Assembly (NCBI GenBank): GCA_046329585.1 | Contig: JAXLUI010000002.1 | Location: 1,116,001 to 1,180,000 of the forward strand | DNA length: 64,000 nucleotides | DNA from: DLKC01 sp002478885 | GTDB taxonomy: Bacteria; Bacteroidota; Bacteroidia; Chitinophagales; Chitinophagaceae | Reading direction: 5' to 3' | Shown here: positions 26,479-33,609 of the stretch, piece by piece | Numbering within the stretch: the stretch's first letter is position 1 | Layout: every line of letters starts with the position of its first letter | Position numbers and translations under genes: made by a program | The notes under the pieces: generated by a model | Told to the model about the DNA's origin: nothing | Database searches by the model: none | What the model saw: the letters and a program-made list of their open reading frames with translations, nothing else

Positions 26479-26597
26479 TTGTATAAGTAATTATATATTT
26501 AAGTGCCAGGCATATAGCCTGCGGCTTACCGCTGTTTTTCGGTAGTTCATTCTTCGTGAAGAGGCATCATTTGTGTTTGCTGAACAGCCTACTGATT

Positions 26598-26645
26598 GTA
26601 CAAGTGTGCGACGCAACAGCAGCTGCCATTTGACCCAAAGCCGGG
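26598..26645 (+). repeat. R1 repeat, copy 14, in a 408-base gap
   Basis: GTACAAG, core GTGCGACGCAA at 26606-26616, CCGGG end at 26641-26645. In the rest of the 26479-26886 gap I see only a weak small hairpin (GCGG/CCGC near 26520) ahead of a TGTTTTT run behind the peptidase gene, and no convincing gene. Confidence 0.8.
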
Positions 26646-26886
26646 TACCCTATTTGCTTTTCTGCCGGCCAGCAGCTATAACAAGTTTCCTCTATTTCCC
26701 CAGGAACGGGTTTCCCGGTTAAAAGCTCCCGGAGATCCGGGAAGCCAACAGTACCGGCCGCAGATTGACCAGCCGCCCGAGGCTGCAGATAAGTGGCTGT
26801 GGGCAAAAAAAGCGTTCCCGACACAATGAGCATGCTTTTTGCATGTCTATTGCTGTTGTTAACACTATCACTAAAAATTTATTTCT

Positions 26887-27270
26887 ATGAAAAAGATCAT
26901 CGTAAGTTTAGCCGTTGTTTTGCTGGTTGGTTCGTCGGCCAGGTTGTTTGCACAAAATCAGAATGGCGGCCAGATGCAGCAGGCAATGAAGGCCTATTTA
27001 AAAGATTCTGTGCAGTTATCAGATGCTATTGTGGACTCCGTAATGGCGGTGCGTATGGAATTTATGCCACAGATGCGAACAATTTTCATGGATCAAACGA
27101 TGAATGCCACTGACAGGCAAACAAAAATGGATGACCTCAGGATGAAGATTGCGGGGCGCTACAGGGCAGTGGGTTTAACGGATGACCAGGTGAAAATGAT
27201 CGAAGACCGTGACACACGCATTCGTGCGCAGATGGGGAACAGGCCTCCGGGCGGTGCTCCAAACAATTAA
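26887..27270 (+). CDS. small secreted helical (Spy/CpxP-like) protein
   Basis: A 127-residue exported protein with the signal peptide MKKIIVSLAVVLLVGSSARLFAQ. The mature part is helical and methionine- and glutamine-rich (NGGQMQQAMKAYLKDSVQLSDAIVDSVMAVRMEF), with a repeat of DR/TD-type turns (NATDRQTKMDDLRMKI, LTDDQVKMIEDRD), and ends in RPPGGAPNN. This layout resembles periplasmic LTXXQ/Spy-type proteins that act as stress chaperones, although a clear LTxxQ pair is not present (one LTDDQ is). Function is inferred. A terminator follows at 27285. Confidence 0.75.
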   Translation: MKKIIVSLAVVLLVGSSARLFAQNQNGGQMQQAMKAYLKDSVQLSDAIVDSVMAVRMEFMPQMRTIFMDQTMNATDRQTKMDDLRMKIAGRYRAVGLTDDQVKMIEDRDTRIRAQMGNRPPGGAPNN

Positions 27271-27284
27271 TGTTAAAAGTGTAA

Positions 27285-27314
27285 GGCCCGGTTCGTTAAG
27301 GACCGGGTTTTTTA
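27285..27314 (+). terminator. intrinsic terminator behind the Spy-like gene
   Basis: CCCGGT (27287-27292) pairs with ACCGGG (27302-27307), followed by TTTTTTA. It sits 15 bases behind the stop codon and just before the convergent DUF4287 gene. Confidence 0.8.
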
Positions 27315-27325
27315 TTTACACAATC

Positions 27326-27568
27326 TTACGAACCCGGGTATTTGTCAGCATCACTCTTTTTCCCTTTAAAATACGCGAAGATGGCCATTGCATGACCATG
27401 CCCCAAACCGAAATCTTCTTTAAGCCATGCAACAATTTGCCCGGCCTTTACCCCAGGTACCAGCGTGCCTTTTTTTAGAAAACCTTTTTGCTCCGCAAGC
27501 TTTGTGAAGTCTTCAGCGGTTTTGCCAGTCTTTTGCTGAATATTATCGAGATAAGCCTGGAATGACAT
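27326..27568 (-). CDS. DUF4287 family protein
   Basis: An 80-residue soluble protein. A longer frame opens at 27631, but the ATG at 27568 gives the family-typical start MSFQAYLDNIQQKTGKTAEDF, so it is chosen. The body (FLKKGTLVPGVKAGQIVAWLKEDFGLGHGHAMAIFAYFKG) matches the small DUF4287 domain, found alone or joined to DUF5655. No enzymatic role is established. It reads convergently with the Spy-like gene across the terminator at 27285 and lies in the same direction as the methyltransferase upstream (27679-28302), about 110 bases apart. Confidence 0.85.
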   Translation of the reverse strand: MSFQAYLDNIQQKTGKTAEDFTKLAEQKGFLKKGTLVPGVKAGQIVAWLKEDFGLGHGHAMAIFAYFKGKKSDADKYPGS

Positions 27569-27678
27569 ATGTTTCGTTTTAAATGGATAATGTTTTTTTA
27601 ACCTGCCATATTGCTGCTGCCGGCTTCGCACGCTTCAGCGTCACCAGTGTAAAGGAGCAACGAAGCGGTTGTCTTCTT

Positions 27679-28302
27679 TCAGGCATCGTGGTGTTTCCTG
27701 CCGACAAATCTTATCACGGAGCCTTTGCCGCTGTGCTGGGGCCCCTCGTTTAAATCCACTACTTTTTCGCACAATTCAATCACCTCATAATTGGCAAAGT
27801 CATTTCGAATTTCATCTATTGAAAAGAGCATGCCTATATCTTTGGGCCCGCCCACTTTCGCATTGGCAGCGTTGTATTTCAAATGTTCTTTGCTGAATGC
27901 CTCGAAAATAATTACGCCACCCGGTTTAAGGTAATTGCTCAATGTTTTATGATAAGCAGCTTTCGTATCTGCGGAAAAGTGCGCATAGATCAGCGCAATG
28001 GCATCAAACTCAGCCGGCTTATACTGCATCGCGCTAAATTCACCTGCCTGGTAATCGATCGTTACATTCATTTTAGCCGCAAGCTGTTCTGCTTTCTTTT
28101 TTCCTTCCGTGCTTTGGTCGAAGGCGCAGACCTGCCAGCCTTTTGTTGCCGCAAAAACGGCGTTACGACCCTCCCCTTCTGCCGGGAATAAAATCTTACC
28201 AGGCGTAAGCTTTAACAATTGCTCCTCCAGGTATTCGTTCGGCGCTTCGCCATAAACATAGTGGTCATTGCTATATCGTTCGTCCCAGAAAGTCTTTGTC
28301 AT
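27679..28302 (-). CDS. class I SAM-dependent methyltransferase (TehB-like)
   Basis: A 207-residue cytoplasmic methyltransferase. The SAM-binding motif I is ILFPAEGEGRNAVFAA, followed by the acidic motif II in VCAFDQSTEGKKKAEQLA and the motif IV strand FDAIALIYAHF, then LKPGGVIIFEAF. The opening WDERYSNDHYVYGEAPNEYL resembles TehB/tellurite-resistance-type and thiopurine-type methyltransferases, which methylate small toxic compounds. Substrate unknown. Upstream (28303-29386) lies a 1.1-kb repeat-rich stretch without genes. Confidence 0.9.
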   Translation of the reverse strand: MTKTFWDERYSNDHYVYGEAPNEYLEEQLLKLTPGKILFPAEGEGRNAVFAATKGWQVCAFDQSTEGKKKAEQLAAKMNVTIDYQAGEFSAMQYKPAEFDAIALIYAHFSADTKAAYHKTLSNYLKPGGVIIFEAFSKEHLKYNAANAKVGGPKDIGMLFSIDEIRNDFANYEVIELCEKVVDLNEGPQHSGKGSVIRFVGRKHHDA

Positions 28303-28510
28303 ATGTATTCATTTGTGATCAAACAATCGCTGTTTGGTTTCTGCCGGAAGTCGGCCCCGCCTGCACCAGGACTGTGGGGCAAGCAATAAAATTACGAACG
28401 AATGTGCTATTTTTTTAAAAAGTGTTCGTGAGCTGCGCGGCGGATTCAAGGAAGAAGCAGTACTCGACAGCTTCTTTTCAGGCACCCGTGAAAACACAAA
28501 TTCGCCTTTT

Positions 28511-28739
28511 GCATGCCTTGTCCCTTTCGTGGTCTTAACAGCAAAAAGCAACCCCCGCCTGTCCGGTGACAGTCGGGCAAGAAAAAAGTCAGGAAAGAAA
28601 TCCTGCCTGACTGCGTCACGCAGGCAGGGATGTACAGCCCGTTTCTCCCGGTGGCCCTAATTGAGTATTCGTGCTACTATAACTTCAGTGGTAAACTATA
28701 TTGGACACATCTAATTTGACCAGTGGAAATTGACCTTTA
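28511..28739. repeat. 230-bp direct repeat, copy A
   Basis: About 230 bases that recur at 28807-29038 at roughly four in five positions by eye. It holds a strong nested hairpin: CCTGCCTG (28602-28609) against CAGGCAGG (28621-28628), with a palindrome CTGCGTCACGCAG overlapping the middle. Short frames across it on both strands are repeat-derived. It is part of the gene-free stretch 28303-29386. Confidence 0.75.
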
Positions 28740-28806
28740 TTATGAAAATCATTTAATCCTGTAATCATGGTTCAAACACCTGGCAGTGTTGAGTAGGTTG
28801 CTTTGC

Positions 28807-29038
28807 CGCAAGTCTTGTCACTTTTTTGTCTCATCACCAAAAAGTAACCCCGCCAGTCCGGTGACAGTCGGGCAAGAAAAAAAGTCAAGAAAGAAATCCT
28901 GCCTGATTGCGTCACGCAGGCAGGGATGTACAGCCCATTTCTTTCTTTCGCCTTGATTGAGCTCTAGTGCTACTGTAGCTTCAGCAGTAAAACTATATTG
29001 GGCACATTTAATTTGACCAGTGAAATTGGCTTTTAATT
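28807..29038. repeat. 230-bp direct repeat, copy B
   Basis: Second copy of the element at 28511, with the same order of blocks: an inverted CACTTTTTTGTC/CAAAAAGTAAC pair, the CCGGTGACAGTCGGGCAAG block, the CCTGCCTG hairpin, and an ACTATATTGG-ACAT tail. A fragment of its first block recurs at about 29256-29300, and similar words occur at 44598-44650. Confidence 0.75.
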
Positions 29039-29109
29039 GGCAGGATCGTGCATAGAGCGTGGCGTGAGGAACGAGCGACAATTGGTTTTGGGGTGGCTTT
29101 ACCAACTCC

Positions 29110-29153
29110 CTACCAACCATCTACCAAGTATCTACCAAGTATCTACCAAGTAA
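29110..29153. repeat. 11-bp tandem repeat, four units
   Basis: Four consecutive 11-base units of the form CTACCAAGTAT (first unit CTACCAACCAT, last ending TAA). It lies in the repeat-rich gene-free stretch; the remainder of that stretch up to 29386 shows nothing else recognisable. Confidence 0.85.
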
Positions 29154-29386
29154 GGCCTAAGCAAAGACCTGCCCGGTACTGGACAAACTTTACAGGCTTT
29201 GCCGGCTAAAAGGCAGTTGTTTTTGTCCTTTTTGGATCCTGCAGGTTTGATTTGGTCACTTTTTTGTCTTTACACAAAAAAGTAACGCTGCCTTTCCAGG
29301 GACAGGCGTCATTTGTGCAGCCGTCAGTACCTATTGGCGTATAATGGCTTTTTAACCTGAAAACCCTAATGCCGCGGGGCCAGGAA

Positions 29387-30751
29387 TTATTTCCTGGTAA
29401 ATGCAGCCTGGTCAGGATCGGGAGTGGTTTTGTTATCCCGGGCGATAATCATTGACTTTAGTTCATTCAGCTGCTTTTGCAGGTCGTCAATCTTTGCGGT
29501 CTTTTCATCATTCATTTTGCTTAACTCCTGCACTGCTTTTACCAGGGGTACCACAAACTCAGCATATCTTAAACCCCATACACCTCCGGCCGTATCTACC
29601 CCGCTAAAATCGTAGTTGATACTTTTAGCTGCTTTATTAACCTCCTGCGCAAGAAAGCCGGAGCAGGTCATTTTTTCAATATCATATTTGCCACGCCAGT
29701 CAACCGTATCCTTATTCCTGTTCATTAACTTGTTCTCCTTACTCAAGCTAAAATGATAAGTCACCGGTTTCAGCAGATTGATAAACTTCAGGCCCGGTAC
29801 ATTTTCCTTAATGTTTTCTTTTATCCTTTCATCCGAAAAGCTGGTCCACCCTACCTGCCCGCCGATGCTGGTAACGCTTGTGTTGCCAATTCTTGCCACA
29901 TTGCTGGCATTTACAAATACACTGGAGCCAAGTGTTGTATTGTTGTCCCAGCTCTGTGCTGAAATAATCGTATTGATGTGGCTGCCCACGGCCGTATTGT
30001 AGCTGCCATGTACATTCCAATCCAGCGCGAAATATCCTACGGCCGTATTACCGTGCCCGTCAGTATTCCTGAATTGCGCCCCATTGCCAATCGCGGTATT
30101 TGCATCCGTAAAAGTATTTACCGGAAGCGCCTGGTTGCCCACGGCAGTATTGCTTGCGACTGAACCGCTGCCACGCCCGATCGTAAGCCCATTTATGAGC
30201 GCATCGCCATTTACATCAAGCAGGGATGCCGGCGCAATTGTGCCAATACCGACACGCCCGTTTTGAAGTATTGCCATCACAGCAGTATAGGGTATTACAT
30301 TACCCGCTGTACCGATGGGAGCAGTATTAAAAACGAAGCCACCGCCCCTGAACTCCAGCATGGAGGAGTAATCGTTATTTATGCGATAGCGGTAGTTTGC
30401 AGTGGTGTCAGAAAATGTAAGCCCATAGCCCACACTGCTGTAGCTGGCCCCGCTTGTTCCCGCGCTTACCGGGTACCTGCTTCCAAAATAGCTATCCAAT
30501 CCCGCTATTGAGCCGGCAACATCCAATTTAGCGGCGGGATTCGCAGTACCTATTCCCACATTTCCTGCACTGTTAATGGTCATGCGGACAATATTATTTG
30601 TGCGCATCTTAAATGCTGCCTGGTTGGTAGTACCGATGAAATTGTTTGCAGTGATATTACCGTTGCCTGTTATCTGCCAACTGGTTTGTGCATTTACATA
30701 AAGGCTGAACAGCATCGCGGCTGTAACGATGGTTGTGTATTGGGTTTTCAT
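29387..30751 (-). CDS. secreted tail-fiber-domain (S74 chaperone) protein 1
   Basis: A 454-residue exported protein. A longer frame opens at 30880 inside a repeat; the ATG at 30751 gives MKTQYTTIVTAAMLFSLYVNAQ, a signal peptide, and matches the start of the paralog at 32067-33200. The N-terminal ~150 residues are shared with that paralog. The middle holds NTAVG/NTAIG repeats (TAVGNQALPVN, TAIGNGAQFRN, TAVGYFALDWN, TAVGSHINT) like YadA-head trimeric beta-repeats. Then comes the S74 intramolecular chaperone domain (SDERIKENIKENVPGLKFINLLKPVTYHF), ending in a coiled coil (LSKMNDEKTAKIDDLQKQLNEL). S74 domains trimerise and usually cut themselves off at a serine ahead of the ERIK-type motif. Confidence 0.85.
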   Translation of the reverse strand: MKTQYTTIVTAAMLFSLYVNAQTSWQITGNGNITANNFIGTTNQAAFKMRTNNIVRMTINSAGNVGIGTANPAAKLDVAGSIAGLDSYFGSRYPVSAGTSGASYSSVGYGLTFSDTTANYRYRINNDYSSMLEFRGGGFVFNTAPIGTAGNVIPYTAVMAILQNGRVGIGTIAPASLLDVNGDALINGLTIGRGSGSVASNTAVGNQALPVNTFTDANTAIGNGAQFRNTDGHGNTAVGYFALDWNVHGSYNTAVGSHINTIISAQSWDNNTTLGSSVFVNASNVARIGNTSVTSIGGQVGWTSFSDERIKENIKENVPGLKFINLLKPVTYHFSLSKENKLMNRNKDTVDWRGKYDIEKMTCSGFLAQEVNKAAKSINYDFSGVDTAGGVWGLRYAEFVVPLVKAVQELSKMNDEKTAKIDDLQKQLNELKSMIIARDNKTTPDPDQAAFTRK

Positions 30752-30837
30752 AACGCAGGTTTTGCAACAAGGTACATAAGATGGGCTGGATATAAACAGC
30801 AAGCAGCTTAAGATTTTGGCTAATACCAAGGCTATAT

Positions 30838-30916
30838 GCGGTGAGTGCCACAAAAGCCAGCACACAGAGCCGTCTGACACCCGCCTGAGAACGAGGAGCC
30901 GTTGCGGCGAAAGAGA
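30838..30916. repeat. composite hairpin repeat (R3 plus end of R2)
   Basis: GGTGAGTG near 30839 and CACCCGCC at 30878-30885 form the degraded arms of the R3 hairpin seen intact at 33494 and 44706, followed by TTGCGGCGAAAGAG, the end of the R2 element. It lies upstream of the S74 gene. Confidence 0.65.
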
Positions 30917-30930
30917 ATTTTATTATTATT

Positions 30931-31479
30931 CTATTGTATTCTTTTAGGGAGCGCATCAAGAAATTCCATTGCTTTTAAACAAATAATAGTTGTTCCTTCT
31001 TCTCTTTTCTTTTCTTTAAATGCAGGTATGCCAGCGCTTATAATTTTCATGAATTCATTTAGTGTTTCCTGTGACTTTTTGGCGAGATAGGCTGAATCAT
31101 TTTTTTCACTGTTCTTTTTGGCGGGATCAGCTGTGTCCTCTTTCCCGGGACTGCTTGTTGATAAATCATTAGACTCCAGCTGTATTGTGCTGTTCCTTCT
31201 GCTAAGCAATAAAAAGACTGCGTAAGGCTTTATAAGTTCATCACCTATATATTCTTTAATAAGACTGTCTTTATACATTTTTGTTGTAACATCAAGTGTA
31301 TCGCTGCACACCACAATAAGGTTACCTGATTTTTTATAATAGCCTTGTAAAAGACTGTCCAGCCGGTTTATTTCTTCAGTGGTAAACAGTTGTTCTTTAT
31401 CTGATGCAAGTTTCCTTTTTTGTGCATTGGCACAAAGAAGGAAAAGCGAAAATGCAGGTATGCAAAATAATTTTTTCAT
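30931..31479 (-). CDS. secreted TPM-domain-like protein
   Basis: A 182-residue exported protein with signal peptide MKKLFCIPAFSLFLLCANAQ. The mature part follows the TPM pattern: LFTTEEINRLDSLLQGYYKKSGNLIVVCSDTL (about 31-62), SLIKEYIGDELIKPYAVFLLLSRRNSTIQLES (about 72-103), then a 40-residue hydrophilic insert (STSSPGKEDTADPAKK), and the closing helices NEFMKIISAGIPAFKEKKREEGTTI. TPM domains occur in envelope phosphatase-like and photosystem-repair proteins. No membrane anchor follows the domain, so it is probably periplasmic. The role is unknown; the insert is unusual for the family as I know it. Confidence 0.7.
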   Translation of the reverse strand: MKKLFCIPAFSLFLLCANAQKRKLASDKEQLFTTEEINRLDSLLQGYYKKSGNLIVVCSDTLDVTTKMYKDSLIKEYIGDELIKPYAVFLLLSRRNSTIQLESNDLSTSSPGKEDTADPAKKNSEKNDSAYLAKKSQETLNEFMKIISAGIPAFKEKKREEGTTIICLKAMEFLDALPKRIQ

Positions 31480-31730
31480 GTTTTGCTACAGTTTTTTTCA
31501 TCCGCATTATCTTCTGTTTAATATCATTTGTTCAATAAAGCTTGTTCTTTGCTTTGAGGATCACCCATACCGGTTTAAGTGTATTTCGTTTTGGCCAGGC
31601 AGTGCAGCATAATCTTTACAGCTACATCTCTCAATGTGGTAAGCGTCGTTGATGTGCATGCAATAAAGTTATTATGAAGATAATTGTTTATTGCATTTTT
31701 TGCCATACATTTTGCTCATTGTTAAACTGC

Positions 31731-31893
31731 GGTTGTGTCACTCCCCGCCTGACCGATGCCAGTCGGCAAGACTTGTACGGTTGGTTATTATGGCGGCAGA
31801 AAACTATTTGTATAATTGCAGCGAGGCACAGGAAGCTAACACAGAAATTTATCGACTCATTCCTGCGCCAACAGCTTGTTTATATTTAGACTA
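31731..31893. repeat. 160-bp direct repeat, copy 1
   Basis: Nearly identical to 33327-33488: CTCCCCGCCTGACCGATGCC near the start, then ATAATTGCAGCGAGGCACAG, CTAACACA, TTATCGACTCATTCCTGCGC, ACAGCTTGTTTATATT at the end. The two copies flank the second S74 gene. Nothing else was recognised in the gap 31480-32066 apart from the R1 copy below. Confidence 0.85.
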
Positions 31894-31979
31894 TCTGTCG
31901 TCCAATAATTTGGTAAACCTATTTTCCACAATATGACTTCTCTCTTTATAGATTTTCACTTGTTGAGCAATGACATATA

Positions 31980-32028
31980 GCACAAGTGTGCGACGCAACA
32001 GGCGGTGCCATGAAATGCCAGTACCGGG
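31980..32028 (+). repeat. R1 repeat, copy 15
   Basis: GCACAAG, core GTGCGACGCAA at 31988-31998, CCGGG at 32024-32028. It lies just downstream of the minus-strand S74 gene 2. Confidence 0.8.
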
Positions 32029-32066
32029 AACCAACCATTTGAATAAACCCTACTAAAACAAAATAT

Positions 32067-33200
32067 CTACTTTACTGCTATTTGCCTTTCAGCATCTTTT
32101 TCATTGCTTTTGGAAATCATCATTTTTTTTAAATCATCAATTTGCTTTTGCAACTTTTCATTTTGGCTTTTCAGATCGTCGATCATTTGTTGCTGTTCCT
32201 GCACAGCTTTAATAATCAAAGGAGTTATTCTTCCATAGTCAACCATCCATGGATCTTTTTCTGCTTTTTGATTTTCGTCTCTCGGTTTACTTACAGCTTG
32301 CGGAAAAATATCATACAGTTCCTGCGCTATAAAACCGGTTTGCACTTGTTTAGTTGCATCTGATTTGAAACTATAATCATATATCTTTATTTTCATCAGA
32401 TCGGTTAATCCTTTTTGTGTTGGGCCCATAATATTTTTTAAACGCCTATCTGAAGTCGTAGAATATTGAACTGAATTTGTACTATTAGCCTGAACTATAG
32501 TTCCAATCATAGTTCCATCCGGCCTTTCAAATTTGATAAATCGTGAAGTAGAAATTTCGTTTGAGCCTGCCCTGATATATAAACCGTCATTATGATTAAA
32601 TAGAATGTTTGAGGTATTTTCTATAAATACAACAGGTACCAAATCTCCCGGCGCTGCAGTTACATGTAATTTATAAGCAGGTGTAGTTGTCCCGATTCCC
32701 ACATTCCCGTTTTGCTCTACCCTCATTACATTGGTATAAGCGATTAGATTTCCGGCAATGCCAATGGGTGCCGTATTAAAATCGAAGCCACCTGCTCTAA
32801 AACTAAGCATGGATGAATAATCATTATTTATACGGTAGCGGTAATTTGCGGTCGTGTCACTAAATGTAAGCCCGTAGCCTACGCTGCTGTAGCTAGCCCC
32901 GCTTGTTCCCGCACTTATCGGGTATGTTCTTCCAAAATAGCTGGAAAAGCCTGTTATGGTTCCACCAACATCTAACAATGACTGTGGTGCTGTTGTGCCG
33001 ATACCAACATTACCATTAGTGTTGATGGTCATACGCACAATGTTATTGGTGCGTATTTTAAATACAGCTTTATTTGTTGTGCCAATAAAATTGCTGCTTG
33101 TAGTATTACTGTTGCCGGTTATTTGCCAACTGGTTTGGGCATTTGTAAAGAGCGTGAGTAACATCGCAATTATAGCGATAGTTGTAAATTTTGTTTTCAT
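32067..33200 (-). CDS. secreted tail-fiber-domain (S74 chaperone) protein 2
   Basis: A 377-residue exported protein, signal peptide MKTKFTTIAIIAMLLTLFTNAQ. Residues about 22-170 are close to protein 1 (shared blocks TSWQITGN, NIVRMTIN, AGTSGASYSSVGYGLTFSD, YRYRINNDYSSML); behind that the two diverge. This one lacks the NTAVG repeats and has its own head region, then an S74-type chaperone domain (TSDRRLKNIMGPTQKGLTDLMKIKIYDYSFKSD, TGFIAQELYDIFPQAV) and a C-terminal coiled coil (QQQMIDDLKSQNEKLQKQIDDL). Both paralogs also share the leader CAAAACCTGCGTTATG at the start codon. The gene is flanked by a 160-bp direct repeat. Expected trimeric and surface-associated; function unknown. Confidence 0.85.
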   Translation of the reverse strand: MKTKFTTIAIIAMLLTLFTNAQTSWQITGNSNTTSSNFIGTTNKAVFKIRTNNIVRMTINTNGNVGIGTTAPQSLLDVGGTITGFSSYFGRTYPISAGTSGASYSSVGYGLTFSDTTANYRYRINNDYSSMLSFRAGGFDFNTAPIGIAGNLIAYTNVMRVEQNGNVGIGTTTPAYKLHVTAAPGDLVPVVFIENTSNILFNHNDGLYIRAGSNEISTSRFIKFERPDGTMIGTIVQANSTNSVQYSTTSDRRLKNIMGPTQKGLTDLMKIKIYDYSFKSDATKQVQTGFIAQELYDIFPQAVSKPRDENQKAEKDPWMVDYGRITPLIIKAVQEQQQMIDDLKSQNEKLQKQIDDLKKMMISKSNEKDAERQIAVK

Positions 33201-33326
33201 AACGCAGGTTTTGAATCATTAAGGTACAGAAGATTTTGCGGGAATGAAAAAGATGAATCAATTTAGACTTAGCACTAAAAAACAGAAAGAAATATAGATG
33301 CAGGCTGCAGTAAGTTTTTGTGCTTT

Positions 33327-33488
33327 GGTTGTGCCACTCCCCGCCTGACCGATGCCAGCCGGGCAAGACTTGTACTCCATAGCCCTGAGCGGCGGTATAC
33401 TATTTGCATAATTGCAGCGAGGCACAGGAAGCTAACACAAACTTATCGACTCATTCCTGCGCCAACAGCTTGTTTATATTCTTAGGCT
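33327..33488. repeat. 160-bp direct repeat, copy 2
   Basis: Second copy of the element at 31731, same orientation, upstream of S74 gene 2. The first block also recurs alone at 35478. It lies in the 409-base gap 33201-33609, which otherwise holds only the R3 hairpin. Confidence 0.85.
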
Positions 33489-33493
33489 AGCGA

Positions 33494-33539
33494 CGGCGAG
33501 TGTTACAAAACCTTTACACAAAGCCGTCTGACACTCGCC
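33494..33539. repeat. R3 hairpin repeat
   Basis: GGCGAGTGT (33494-33502) and ACACTCGCC (33531-33539) are perfect inverted arms; the loop contains ACAAA and ACACAAAGCCG blocks shared with 44706-44751. Confidence 0.75.
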
Positions 33540-33609
33540 TGAGAACGTGATGGCGATGAAGGAAACAATGCGGTGAAAGAAGCCAGGCTACCGATTAACC
33601 AGCCAGCTT

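Noticed and set aside
27601..27640. Further R1 copy near TTCGCACGCTTCAGCGTC
   Set aside because: Only part of the pattern is present and the core is broken, so it is not counted among the 24.
28334..29120. Frames of about 100 residues on both strands at 28334-28660 and 28818-29120
   Set aside because: Both are translations of the 230-bp direct repeat, with no start-region signal and no family resemblance.
30752..30880. N-terminal extension of S74 protein 1 to 30880, and the 102-residue frame at 44438-44746
   Set aside because: Both begin with the same MSxGxVCWLLxHSPHI peptide, which is encoded by the R3 repeat. It is repeat-derived and not a shared protein domain.
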